Shown: positions 7,817 through 16,116 of the stretch, one piece after another
Position numbering within the stretch: position 1 is the stretch's first letter
Layout: each line of letters opens with the position of its first letter
Notes under the pieces: model-generated
What the model was told of the DNA's origin: nothing
Database searches by the model: none
The model's input: only the letters and a program-made list of their open reading frames with translations
Translations under genes and position numbers: made by a program
Origin: Maribacter litoralis
Lineage (GTDB): Bacteria > Bacteroidota > Bacteroidia > Flavobacteriales > Flavobacteriaceae
Reading direction: 5' to 3'
Assembly (NCBI RefSeq): GCF_003075045.1
Contig: NZ_QCZD01000001.1
Coordinates: 1,266,967 to 1,330,966, forward strand
Length of the DNA stretch: 64,000 nucleotides

Positions 7817-9712
7817 TTATTTCAAAATGACGATTCCTAAAGGTGGTATCGTTATTACGATAGACTTTTTATGACCGTGCGCTGGTTTGGTAGAAGAAGC
7901 TATCTTCTCATTTAAATTACCACCGCCACCATACTTGGTATGATCACTGTTTAAAATTTCTTTTAATTTCCCCTTTTTAGGATTTCCTATTCTATAATTT
8001 TCACGTGGCACAGGGGTAAAATTACATGCAATTACCAAATCGTTCTCTTCATCATGCCCCTTACGCACATAGGTTAATACAGAGTTTTCATGATCACCGT
8101 AATCTATCCATTGAAAACCTTCTGGACTAAATTGCTTTTCGTACAACCCTGGTGAATTCTTATATAAATGATTTAAATCCTTCACAAAATCTTGTACACC
8201 CTTATGAACATCGTACTGCAATAAATGCCAATCTAAACTTTGCTGAAAATTCCATTCTGAGGTCTGGCCAAATTCACCTCCCATAAACATTAAGTTTGTA
8301 CCTGGGTGGGTAAACATATAACCAAATAACAATCTTAAATTAGCGAATTTCTGCCACTCATCTCCCGGCATTCTATAGACCAAAGACTGCTTACCATAAA
8401 CTACCTCATCATGAGAAAAAGGAAGCATAAAATTTTCGGTAAAAGCATAGGTCATACTAAAAGTAAGATCATTTTGATGGTGCTTTCTATAAATAGGCTC
8501 CTTTTTAAAAAACTGCAAGGTATCATGCATCCAGCCCATCATCCATTTCATACCAAAACCCAAACCACCATGTGCAACGGGTTTTGACACTCCCGTAAAT
8601 GCCGTAGATTCTTCAGCAATAGTCTGCACACCTTCAAAAGAGGTATAAACAGCTTCATTTAACTCACGAATAAAAGACATTGCCTCTAAATTCTCGTTGT
8701 TGCCATAAATGTTTGGCTCCCATTCGCCTTCTTCTCTCGAATAATCTAAATATAACATAGAAGCAACAGCATCTACGCGTAGACCATCTACATGAAATTG
8801 ATCCAACCAAAACAAGGCATTACTTATCAAAAAAGCCCTAACCTCATTTCTACCATAGTTAAAGATCAAGCTTTTCCAATCGGTATGATATCCTTTTCTT
8901 CTGTCTGGATGTTCATATAAGTGAGAACCATCAAAAAAACCTAGACCATGTGCATCTTCGGGAAAATGTGATGGCACCCAATCTAAAATTACACCAATAT
9001 CATTTTGATGAAAGGTATCTATCAACATTTTAAATTCTTCTGGTGAGCCAAATCTAGATGTTGGCGCAAAATAACCTGTTAGCTGATAGCCCCAAGATGG
9101 GTCATAAGGGTATTCCATAACCGGCATGAACTCCACATGGGTAAACCCCATTTCCTTTACATATTCCACCAGGTCTTTTGCAAATTCCTTATAGGTCAAA
9201 AATTTATTATCGGCACTTTTTTTCCAAGATCCTAAATGAACTTCATATACGGAATAGGGTTTATCCAAACCGTTTTTATCCTTTCTGTAGCCCATCCAAG
9301 CATCATCTTTCCAATCATGTTCAGCTGTCCAAATAATAGAGGCCGTATTTGGTGGGTGCTCACAAAATCTAGCAAAAGGGTCTGCTTTTTCTGTCCAAAT
9401 ATCATTGTTGCTAGACTGTATTTTGTATTTGTAAATCTCGCCTTTTCCAATATTGGGAATAAAACCTTCCCAAATTCCGCTAGAATCCCAGCGCACGTTT
9501 AATCGATGCTCTTCTGCATTCCACATATTAAAATTACCAACGACCGACACTGCTTTTGCCGAAGGTGCCCAAACAGCAAAATAAGTTCCTTTTTCACCGT
9601 CAACTTCTACAATATGTGAACCAAGCTTATCATACAGTCGATAATGCTTCCCTCCCTTAAAAAGATTGATATCAAAATCTGTAAATAATGAGTGAACTTG
9701 TACGTTTGGCAT
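7817..9712 (-). CDS. glgB: 1,4-alpha-glucan branching enzyme
   Basis: A 631-residue GH13 enzyme that creates alpha-1,6 branches in glycogen. Order: N-terminal CBM48-like domain (about residues 30-125, with FAVWAPSAKAVSVVGNFN), the catalytic TIM barrel with DGLRVDAVAS (nucleophile Asp314), IAEES (acid/base Glu367) and FSHDEVVYGK, and a C-terminal beta domain. Length matches the shorter GlgB form that lacks an extra N-terminal module. It is the first gene of a minus-strand pair with the GH31 glucosidase. No glgA, glgC or glgP lies in the window. Confidence 0.96.
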   Translation of the reverse strand: MPNVQVHSLFTDFDINLFKGGKHYRLYDKLGSHIVEVDGEKGTYFAVWAPSAKAVSVVGNFNMWNAEEHRLNVRWDSSGIWEGFIPNIGKGEIYKYKIQSSNNDIWTEKADPFARFCEHPPNTASIIWTAEHDWKDDAWMGYRKDKNGLDKPYSVYEVHLGSWKKSADNKFLTYKEFAKDLVEYVKEMGFTHVEFMPVMEYPYDPSWGYQLTGYFAPTSRFGSPEEFKMLIDTFHQNDIGVILDWVPSHFPEDAHGLGFFDGSHLYEHPDRRKGYHTDWKSLIFNYGRNEVRAFLISNALFWLDQFHVDGLRVDAVASMLYLDYSREEGEWEPNIYGNNENLEAMSFIRELNEAVYTSFEGVQTIAEESTAFTGVSKPVAHGGLGFGMKWMMGWMHDTLQFFKKEPIYRKHHQNDLTFSMTYAFTENFMLPFSHDEVVYGKQSLVYRMPGDEWQKFANLRLLFGYMFTHPGTNLMFMGGEFGQTSEWNFQQSLDWHLLQYDVHKGVQDFVKDLNHLYKNSPGLYEKQFSPEGFQWIDYGDHENSVLTYVRKGHDEENDLVIACNFTPVPRENYRIGNPKKGKLKEILNSDHTKYGGGGNLNEKIASSTKPAHGHKKSIVITIPPLGIVILK

Positions 9713-9884
9713 ATAGCGTGTTTATTTGGGTAAAGCTAATCATCTTTTAAAGACGGTCGACTTCATTTCTTTTTTGTTGAAAATATAGCAGTTAATATCC
9801 GATTTAAATATTTAAATACCAAAAATGGAACGCTTTTTGAAATAACAATTCAAAATAAAAACTCAAACCAAAAATTATAACATT

Positions 9885-10448
9885 ATGAAAAAATTAAATT
9901 TATTTCTAGGAGCACTTGCAACTCTTTTTTTTATCTCTTGTGAAGGACCACAAGGACCTCAAGGATTTGACGGTTTCGATGGGGCGGATGGTGCAGACGG
10001 AGAAGATGGAATTAATATATTAGGACAAGTAGTTGATATACAAGGAACTTTCAACTTAGATAATGATTACTCTATCTTTTATGAATTTCCTCAGACTATA
10101 GAAGTTTTTGAGACCGATGTGGTACTAGTATATATGCTCTGGGAAGAAACCGAAGATAGCAATGGTGAACCTGTGGATATTTGGAGATTGATGCCTCAAA
10201 CCAGAATTTTAGACCAAGGGCTACTTCAATATAATTATGATTATACATTTTTTGACGTAAGTATATTTTTAGAGTCAGATTTTGACCTATCTACCTTACA
10301 GCCCGGAGATACAGATGACCAAGTATTTAGAATTGCCGTATTACCAGCTGAATCTACCACTGGCAAATTAGATACTTCTAACATTAATTCCGTAATGGCA
10401 CATTTAGGCGTAAGCGAAGAAAATATTGAGAAAGTCACAATAGAATAA
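9885..10448 (+). CDS. Collagen-like lipoprotein, function unknown
   Basis: A 187-residue protein with a lipoprotein signal (LFFISC, Cys near residue 19). Immediately after the lipidated Cys comes a short collagen-like run of eight G-X-Y triplets (GPQ, GPQ, GFD, GFD, GAD, GAD, GED, GIN). The remaining 145 or so residues are acidic and beta-rich, without a domain I recognise. Short collagen-like stalks after a lipid anchor are common in Flavobacteriia and may hold trimeric surface lipoproteins. The gene stands alone, with a strong terminator at 10478. Confidence 0.8.
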   Translation: MKKLNLFLGALATLFFISCEGPQGPQGFDGFDGADGADGEDGINILGQVVDIQGTFNLDNDYSIFYEFPQTIEVFETDVVLVYMLWEETEDSNGEPVDIWRLMPQTRILDQGLLQYNYDYTFFDVSIFLESDFDLSTLQPGDTDDQVFRIAVLPAESTTGKLDTSNINSVMAHLGVSEENIEKVTIE

Positions 10449-10477
10449 CACCCTTAAGAATTGACCTATTTAAGCAA

Positions 10478-10510
10478 AAGCCTTTGATTTTAAAATCAGA
10501 GGCTTTTTTT
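10478..10510 (+). terminator. Rho-independent terminator after the collagen-like lipoprotein
   Basis: A long stem AAGCCTTTGATTTTA / TAAAATCAGAGGCTT with one G-U pair, followed by a T-run. Confidence 0.85.
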
Positions 10511-10602
10511 GTACTTTATTAAAACCTTAACCCAAAAAGTCTCGTAAATAGCATACTTTGAAAGGAATACTTAAAATCATCGACAGAACTAAAAAAAATA
10601 AT

Positions 10603-11100
10603 ATGAAACTAAATTTTGCATTGGCACTTTTAATACTATTTGTAAGCTGCAAGGGTAATTCTCAAAAGAAAGAGATGAGCACTACCGAGATAAGTAAAGA
10701 AAAAAAAGAATTTCCCGTTCAAAAAAGTAACAGCGAATGGAAAAAAGAATTGAGCGATGCCGAATATTACGTGCTTCGTGAAGCGGCCACAGAAAACCCT
10801 TTTACCAGTGACCTTTTAAAGAATAAAGAAGAAGGAACGTATGTTTGTGCCGCTTGCGCAACCCCGTTATTTAAAAGTTATACAAAGTTTGATTCAGGTA
10901 CCGGATGGCCAAGTTTTTACGAAGAGATCAAAGGCAATGTTGCTTATGATGTAGATTACAAAATTGGATACAAAAGAACAGAAGAACATTGTGCTACTTG
11001 TGGCGGCCATTTAGGTCATGTTTTTGAAGACGGACCAGATCCTACAGGTTTACGTCATTGTATAAATGGTGTTGCTTTAGATTTTGTACCTGCCGGATAA
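10603..11100 (+). CDS. msrB: Exported peptide-methionine (R)-S-oxide reductase, lipoprotein form
   Basis: A 165-residue enzyme that repairs methionine-R-sulfoxide in proteins. I chose ATG 10603 because it begins a clean lipoprotein signal (MKLNFALALLILFVSC); the frame runs back to a TTG at 10558 but that extension would spoil the signal. The MsrB fold shows two zinc-binding pairs (Cys82/Cys85 and Cys130/Cys133), the TGWPSF motif and the catalytic Cys153 in RHCINGVALDF. The lipid anchor places repair in the periplasm, so the electron donor must be a periplasmic thiol system. Terminators on both sides indicate a single-gene unit. Confidence 0.94.
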   Translation: MKLNFALALLILFVSCKGNSQKKEMSTTEISKEKKEFPVQKSNSEWKKELSDAEYYVLREAATENPFTSDLLKNKEEGTYVCAACATPLFKSYTKFDSGTGWPSFYEEIKGNVAYDVDYKIGYKRTEEHCATCGGHLGHVFEDGPDPTGLRHCINGVALDFVPAG

Positions 11101-11126
11101 CTATTACCAAGTAACGTTTCACAAAT

Positions 11127-11151
11127 AAAAGAGGTCTTTTAGACCTCTTTT
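11127..11151. terminator. Terminator after msrB
   Basis: A perfect 11-bp stem AAAAGAGGTCT / AGACCTCTTTT with a 3-nt loop. The A and T flanks make it potentially bidirectional. Confidence 0.8.
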
Positions 11152-11261
11152 ATGTTTCTAAAACCCTTATACTAAATACTAAAGCTACCTTAGTAAAATA
11201 TCACAATTTCAGATTAAAGGTCATATTTTAAAAACCTACAAATAATTTGATAAAGGTTTTG

Positions 11262-11269
11262 TATTTTTG
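11262..11269 (+). promoter_or_regulatory. -7 promoter element of lpd
   Basis: TATTTTTG is an exact TAnnTTTG match 31 nt before the ATG. The nearest upstream TTTG (11246) is only 12 nt away, closer than usual, so the -33 element is unclear. Its position supports ATG 11301 rather than the upstream in-frame start at 11247. Confidence 0.5.
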
Positions 11270-11300
11270 CACCTCAATTAAAACTACAAAAAATCAAAAT

Positions 11301-12692
11301 ATGAGCACTTTCGATATTATCGTTTTAGGTAGTGGTCCAGGTGGATATGTTACCGCTATTAGGGCTGCACAATTAGGTTTTAAGACTGCCATTATAGAAA
11401 AAGAAAGTCTAGGGGGCGTTTGCTTAAATTGGGGTTGTATACCTACTAAAGCCTTATTGAAATCTGCACAGGTATTCCAATACTTGCAACATGCAGAAGA
11501 TTACGGTTTAAAAGTGAAAGGTGCTGATAAGGATTTTGATGCTGTGGTAAAAAGAAGCCGTGGTGTTGCCGACGGAATGAGCAAAGGTGTTCAATTCTTA
11601 ATGAAGAAGAACAAAATTGAAGTTATAAAAGGTTACGGTACTCTAAAGGCCGGAAAGAAAGTTTCCGTAAAAGCCGAAGATGGTTCTACAACTGAATACA
11701 GCGCTAGCAATATTATCATTGCAACAGGTGCTAGAAGTCGTGAGTTACCTAGTTTACCACAAGATGGCAAGAAAATTATCGGGTATAGAGAGGCCATGAC
11801 CTTGGACAAACAACCAAAGAAAATGATCGTGGTTGGTAGTGGTGCTATCGGTATTGAGTTTGCTTATTTCTACAACTCAATGGGAACCGAGGTTACCGTT
11901 GTTGAATACCTGCCAAATATTGTACCCGTTGAAGATGAAGACGTATCTAAACAATTGGAAAGAAGTTTCAAAAAAGCAGGTGTTAAGGTAATGACCTCTG
12001 CAGAAGTTACTTCGGTTGATACTTCTGGAGATGGCGTTAAGGCTACCGTTAAAACGGCTAAAGGAGAAAAAGTTCTTGAAGCCGATATCGTTCTTTCTGC
12101 CGTAGGTATTAAAACTAATATAGAAAATATAGGATTGGAAGATGTTGGTATCGCAACTGACCGTGATAAAATTTTGGTAAATGATTATTACCAAACCAAT
12201 ATACCTGGATACTATGCCATTGGTGATGTTACACCAGGACCTGCACTTGCACACGTTGCATCTGCAGAAGGTATTTTGTGTGTTGAAAAATTAGCGGATA
12301 TGCATGTTGAGCCATTGGATTATGGAAATATACCTGGTTGTACCTATTGCTCTCCTGAGGTTGCCTCTGTTGGTTTGACCGAAAAGCAGGCCAAAGAACA
12401 AGGTTTTGACATTAAAGTCGGTAAATTTCCTTTCTCAGCAAGTGGCAAGGCAAAAGCATCGGGTGCATCTGACGGATTCGTAAAGGTAATATTTGATGCC
12501 AAGTACGGTGAGTGGTTAGGTTGCCATATGATCGGTGCAGGTGTAACAGATATGATCGCTGAAGCCGTTCTTGGTCGTAAATTGGAAACTACAGGTCATG
12601 AAGTATTAAAAGCAATACACCCACACCCAACCATGAGTGAAGCTGTTATGGAAGCAGTTGCAGCAGCTTATGATGAGGTTATTCATTTATAA
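11301..12692 (+). CDS. lpdA: Dihydrolipoyl dehydrogenase (E3)
   Basis: A 463-residue flavoenzyme that reoxidises lipoamide in the 2-oxoacid dehydrogenase and glycine-cleavage complexes using NAD+. It has an N-terminal FAD GxGxxG loop (VLGSGPGGYV), the redox-active disulfide Cys41/Cys46 in GGVCLNWGCIP, an NAD-binding loop (VVGSGAIGIEFAYF), and the C-terminal HPHPTMSEA with the catalytic His-Glu pair of the partner subunit. The start at 11301 gives the family's usual N-terminus. E1 and E2 genes are not in the window, so this is a free-standing E3. A small DUF3817 gene follows 22 nt downstream. Confidence 0.96.
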   Translation: MSTFDIIVLGSGPGGYVTAIRAAQLGFKTAIIEKESLGGVCLNWGCIPTKALLKSAQVFQYLQHAEDYGLKVKGADKDFDAVVKRSRGVADGMSKGVQFLMKKNKIEVIKGYGTLKAGKKVSVKAEDGSTTEYSASNIIIATGARSRELPSLPQDGKKIIGYREAMTLDKQPKKMIVVGSGAIGIEFAYFYNSMGTEVTVVEYLPNIVPVEDEDVSKQLERSFKKAGVKVMTSAEVTSVDTSGDGVKATVKTAKGEKVLEADIVLSAVGIKTNIENIGLEDVGIATDRDKILVNDYYQTNIPGYYAIGDVTPGPALAHVASAEGILCVEKLADMHVEPLDYGNIPGCTYCSPEVASVGLTEKQAKEQGFDIKVGKFPFSASGKAKASGASDGFVKVIFDAKYGEWLGCHMIGAGVTDMIAEAVLGRKLETTGHEVLKAIHPHPTMSEAVMEAVAAAYDEVIHL

Positions 12693-12714
12693 TTTAGATT
12701 AAATAATATATAGC

Positions 12715-13002
12715 ATGTTAAAATTATTTCGAGCAACGGCAATTTTAGAAGGAATCTCCTATTTGGCGTTGTTCGGGGTAACCATGCCATTAAAATATTG
12801 GGCAGAAATACCAGAACCCAATAAATACGTTGGCTTCGCTCACGGAGTACTTTTTATCGCCTTTATAGCACTTACGCTTATAGTTGGCTTTACCCACAAA
12901 TGGTCATTTAAAAAAGTTTTTATTTTCGGTATAGCCTCACTTCTACCCTTTGCAACATTCTACGTTGAAGAAAAATATTTAAGATCCGAAGATAACGCTT
13001 AA
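12715..13002 (+). CDS. DUF3817 small integral membrane protein
   Basis: A 95-residue protein with three predicted membrane helices (about residues 8-28, 42-62 and 68-85). It contains the motif LFRATAILEGISYL plus an internal P-L-K-Y, which match the DUF3817 family (related to the YdzA/membrane-spanning part of some transporters). It is 22 nt downstream of lpdA in the same direction and probably co-transcribed. Function unknown. It converges with the sugar dehydrogenase gene, whose stop is 2 nt away. Confidence 0.75.
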   Translation: MLKLFRATAILEGISYLALFGVTMPLKYWAEIPEPNKYVGFAHGVLFIAFIALTLIVGFTHKWSFKKVFIFGIASLLPFATFYVEEKYLRSEDNA

Positions 13003-13004
13003 GT

Positions 13005-14186
13005 TTATTCTTCTATTTCAGTTGTTAGCTGATAAATATTACCATCAAAAGAACATATATACAACTCATTATCAGCATCGATACCAAATGATGAAATAGC
13101 TAAATCGGTATCTATAATCAATGTATTGTTACCGCTATCATCTAAAGCCCAGATTCTGCCTGAGACAAAATCTCCATACACATACAAGCCTTGTAATGAC
13201 AGTAAGTTGTTTCCCCTATACACATAACCGCCGGTAACAGACCTATCATTTTCTTCATGCCCATATTCATAAAGGGGTGCAATTGTATTCGTAGTATCAC
13301 AATCTTCTTCAAGGTAGCATGATGTCCCTTCAAGAATATTCCAACCGTAGTTTCCTCCTTTTTCGATAAGATTAATTTCTTCTTTCTCTCCTTGACCAAC
13401 GTCACCAGCCCAAATAGTATTGGTAGATGTATCAAAACTAAATCTCCATGGGTTTCTTAATCCGTAGGCATAAATTTCTCCTCTGGCATTATCAACGTCT
13501 ACAAACGGATTATCTGTAGGAATAGCATAGTTCAATCCGGCATTGGTCGTATTAACATCTATTCGTAGTATTTTACCCAAAAGATTTTCTAAATTCTGTG
13601 CATTACCGTCGGGGTCACCAGAGCCACCTCCATCACCAGATGCTATGTATAAATAACCATCCGGACCAAAAGCCAACTGTCCACCATTATGATTGGTTGC
13701 AGGCTGCGGAATTTCCAATAAAACAGTTTCACTAGATGTATCGACCATATTAACATCGGTTTCAGAAACTTTAAAGCGAGACACCACTGCCAATTGTTCA
13801 CTTGGCGTATAGGTGACATATAAAAAACCGTTGGTGTTGTAATCAGGATGAAAAGCCAAACCCAACAACCCTAATTCACTTGCTGTTGCAGTTTTATTTG
13901 AAATATCCAAAAAAGTTGTTACCTCTTCAACATCAGCATCATTATTGAATACTTTAATAACACCATCTTTTTCAACTACAAAAAGTCTGTTGCTAGTATC
14001 ACTTGGAGACTGTAGATCTAAAGGGTTGGAAAAACCTAAATTTGAAAAAGCATTGGTAACCGTCACTACACCCACGGAATCGATAGGTGCATTTGGGTTT
14101 GGAGTCAGTGCTAAATCATCTTCATCGCTACAAGAAATATATAGTAACGAAGCAATACCCAATACTAAAAATGCAATTCTTTTCAT
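13005..14186 (-). CDS. PQQ-type soluble aldose sugar dehydrogenase-like lipoprotein
   Basis: A 393-residue six-bladed beta-propeller of the glucose/sorbosone dehydrogenase family. The signal sequence ends LLYISC (Cys19), followed by an acidic linker (SDEDD). The core shows TNHNGGQLAFGPDGYLYIA (the conserved catalytic His in NHNGG), SGDGGGSGDP (calcium/PQQ region) and AYGLRNPWRFSFD. These enzymes oxidise aldoses in the periplasm with PQQ. No pqq genes are in the window, so the cofactor may be imported. A short inverted repeat masks its start codon (14185-14207). Confidence 0.88.
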   Translation of the reverse strand: MKRIAFLVLGIASLLYISCSDEDDLALTPNPNAPIDSVGVVTVTNAFSNLGFSNPLDLQSPSDTSNRLFVVEKDGVIKVFNNDADVEEVTTFLDISNKTATASELGLLGLAFHPDYNTNGFLYVTYTPSEQLAVVSRFKVSETDVNMVDTSSETVLLEIPQPATNHNGGQLAFGPDGYLYIASGDGGGSGDPDGNAQNLENLLGKILRIDVNTTNAGLNYAIPTDNPFVDVDNARGEIYAYGLRNPWRFSFDTSTNTIWAGDVGQGEKEEINLIEKGGNYGWNILEGTSCYLEEDCDTTNTIAPLYEYGHEENDRSVTGGYVYRGNNLLSLQGLYVYGDFVSGRIWALDDSGNNTLIIDTDLAISSFGIDADNELYICSFDGNIYQLTTEIEE

Positions 14187-14207
14187 AACAACGTGTTTTG
14201 TTGTTAT
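14185..14207 (-). promoter_or_regulatory. Inverted repeat covering the start codon of the sugar dehydrogenase gene
   Basis: ATAACAAC / GTTGTTAT, a perfect 8-bp stem with a 7-nt loop. In the minus-strand mRNA the last two paired bases are the A and U of the AUG. It could be a weak translational block or an operator; the stem is AT-rich. Confidence 0.3.
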
Positions 14208-14250
14208 TTACGAAAATGGATAAAAACTAGATGTTAAAAATTTTATTGAG

Positions 14251-14667
14251 TTAAAATAAAAAACTTTCAATGGCCAAGTCATAACTTTTTAAACCGAAGC
14301 CTAAAATTATACCACTAGCTGCAGGAGATATGTAAGAAACATGCCTAAACTCCTCCCGTTTATGGGTATTAGAAATATGAACCTCTATTACGGGAGTTTC
14401 TACTGCTTTTACCGCATCACCAATACCTACCGAAGTGTGGGTGTATGCTGCAGCATTAAGCACAATACCATCATAACTAAAACCGGTTTCCTGAATTTTA
14501 GAAATAAGCTCACCTTCTATGTTAGATTGAAAATACTCCAATTCAACATCTTTAAACTTGAACTGTAGTTTTGAAAAGTAGTCTTCAAAGGTTTGAGAAC
14601 CGTATACCTCTGGTTCTCTCTTACCCAAAAGATTTAAGTTAGGACCGTTAATTATGATAATTTTCAT
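14251..14667 (-). CDS. aroQ: Type II 3-dehydroquinate dehydratase
   Basis: A 138-residue enzyme for step three of the shikimate pathway (3-dehydroquinate to 3-dehydroshikimate). Family motifs in order: NGPNLNLLGKREP at the N-terminus, the catalytic Tyr in EVYGSQTF (about residue 22), LNAAAYTHTSVGI, and EVHISNTHKREEFR with the catalytic His. Length is typical of the dodecameric type II enzyme. An exact -7 element (14672-14679) lies only a few bases upstream of the ATG, suggesting a very short leader. Confidence 0.95.
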   Translation of the reverse strand: MKIIIINGPNLNLLGKREPEVYGSQTFEDYFSKLQFKFKDVELEYFQSNIEGELISKIQETGFSYDGIVLNAAAYTHTSVGIGDAVKAVETPVIEVHISNTHKREEFRHVSYISPAASGIILGFGLKSYDLAIESFLF

Positions 14668-14671
14668 ATAT

Positions 14672-14679
14672 CAAAAATA
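14672..14679 (-). promoter_or_regulatory. -7 promoter element of aroQ
   Basis: On the minus strand this reads TATTTTTG, identical to the lpdA element. It ends 5 nt before the aroQ ATG, so the transcript would be leaderless or nearly so. The nearest TTG is 15 nt upstream of it. Confidence 0.4.
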
Positions 14680-14745
14680 ACGAATGTTACTTAACAATTA
14701 ATAAGAAATTACATAAGTGTATAAATGCTTAATTCAATAGCGCGA

Positions 14746-15264
14746 TTAACGACGCGTTCTATATTTAGGTTCAAAATTGAAAACGATGCCCAACGTAAAA
14801 GTAGACCAAGTAGTTTCATCGATATCTATACCTGTGTAAGACACATTTACCTCAACACTAGAACTCATTAAATAGGCAAGTGTAGGTCTATAATATAATC
14901 CACCTTCGTTACCATCATTAATACCAACGGCATAACCAACATTACCGCCAAAAGAAAAATAATTTGATGTCCAAAAACGAACACCTGCCGATAAGGGCAT
15001 AAATTGTACAGCTTGTTGTTCTTCCCTTACAATTGTAGTTTGAAATGTTTCGGCAAAACCGTGAATATAACCTACCGCAGGACCTATATCTACAACTTCA
15101 CCTAACGGATACATATATGAGAAATCTGCACCGAGCACAACACTTACCGCTTCATTATAATCATCTATTGGCAAGCCTGCCTGTATACCGAATTTGAACC
15201 CTTCTTGAGCAAAAATTCCGATTGAAAAAAATGACACTATTAAAAATGTAACTAATTTGTTCAT
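14746..15264 (-). CDS. Small outer-membrane beta-barrel protein
   Basis: A 172-residue exported protein. A signal peptide (cleaved near FAQ, residue 20) is followed by alternating aromatic/glycine strands (FKFGIQAGLPI, FSYMYPLG, FGGNVGYAVGI, VEVNVSYTGI) and an aromatic strand near the C-terminus (TLGIVFNFEP). This is the pattern of an OmpX/opacity-type 8-strand barrel of the outer membrane beta-barrel superfamily. No specific function can be assigned. A -7 element lies at 15287-15294. Confidence 0.75.
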   Translation of the reverse strand: MNKLVTFLIVSFFSIGIFAQEGFKFGIQAGLPIDDYNEAVSVVLGADFSYMYPLGEVVDIGPAVGYIHGFAETFQTTIVREEQQAVQFMPLSAGVRFWTSNYFSFGGNVGYAVGINDGNEGGLYYRPTLAYLMSSSVEVNVSYTGIDIDETTWSTFTLGIVFNFEPKYRTRR

Positions 15265-15286
15265 AGGTTGGTTGGTTTATTCATCC

Positions 15287-15294
15287 CAAAAATA
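15287..15294 (-). promoter_or_regulatory. -7 promoter element of the outer-membrane protein gene
   Basis: On the minus strand it reads TATTTTTG (TAnnTTTG), 23 nt before the start codon. No TTG is found at the usual distance. Confidence 0.45.
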
Positions 15295-15411
15295 AAGGTA
15301 AGACCAAGCTAAAAGGCATCTTTGTTGTGAATACCCGTAAAATAGTTGTACATGGTACTTTTAGAAAGGTTTCATAAATCTCAAATAAACAGAAACCATC
15401 TACTAACGCAC

Positions 15412-15440
15412 AAAAAAAGGGAAGCACAGCTTCCCTTTTT
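15412..15440. terminator. Bidirectional terminator after the second outer-membrane protein
   Basis: A perfect 12-bp stem AAAAAGGGAAGC / GCTTCCCTTTTT with a 3-nt loop. The A- and T-runs let it work on both strands. It sits 22 nt after the stop of the 15462-15923 gene. Confidence 0.85.
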
Positions 15441-15461
15441 AATATTCAAACATTAAAGTTT

Positions 15462-15923
15462 TTACTCAATTACATACCTAACACCGATACCAAAAGCACC
15501 TACTTCATTTCCAAGAATATCACCAAGACCTATGAACGGTCTCCAATCAAAAGAAAACGCCAATGGTACATCATTAATTTTGTAATCTAAACCAACTACG
15601 GGTCTTAAGGCTATTTCAGTACTAAAATCCCTAATGAATAAAATTGACGGGCCCCCACCGGCAAACCACTGCAAACCATCTGCGCCAGAAAAAGCACCAT
15701 GATACTCATAAAGCGCAGTTATTGTTGTCAACCCCGTTTCAAACATAACTTCTGCCTGACCTGCATGCTCTTCCGCAAAGAAGTACTTAGCACTTGGACC
15801 AACCAAGGTTGCCCCCGAAAATAAATCTAAGCCCAAACCAGCTGCAAATGTGTAATCTGATTGCGCATTAGAAATGTTTGAACCTAAAAATACCGCTGCT
15901 ACTAAAAATAATAGTTTTTTCAT
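15462..15923 (-). CDS. Small outer-membrane protein, hypothetical
   Basis: A 153-residue protein with a signal peptide (cleavage near SNAQ, residue 21). The mature part is rich in short hydrophobic/glycine strands (FAAGLGLDLF, FEVG-type turns, GVGLDYK, FSFDWRPF) and ends FGIGVRYVIE, consistent with a small outer-membrane beta-barrel. It is not obviously a paralogue of its neighbour at 14746, although both have the same general architecture. Function unknown. Terminator at 15412. Confidence 0.7.
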   Translation of the reverse strand: MKKLLFLVAAVFLGSNISNAQSDYTFAAGLGLDLFSGATLVGPSAKYFFAEEHAGQAEVMFETGLTTITALYEYHGAFSGADGLQWFAGGGPSILFIRDFSTEIALRPVVGLDYKINDVPLAFSFDWRPFIGLGDILGNEVGAFGIGVRYVIE

Positions 15924-16116
15924 TTTGTTGTTTTTAATGTACTTGATTTAATAAAAGATTGATTGTTTTAATTGGACATTTGACTATTCGCCCATGTTTA
16001 AGTTTAACACTGTAAAAGTAGAAATTTAACAAATAAATTCATCTACCAAAAAACCAGTATTTCTACCATTTATACAATATTCACTACAGAATTAATGTAT
16101 TCTTTATCTTTAAGCA

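Noticed and set aside
11877-12254. 125-residue frame on the minus strand inside lpdA
   Set aside because: Antisense shadow of a conserved gene; its protein is low-complexity and has no family features.
16105-16112. TATCTTTA as a -7 promoter element of xerD
   Set aside because: It ends only 4 nt before the start codon, matches seven of eight positions, and has no TTG partner.
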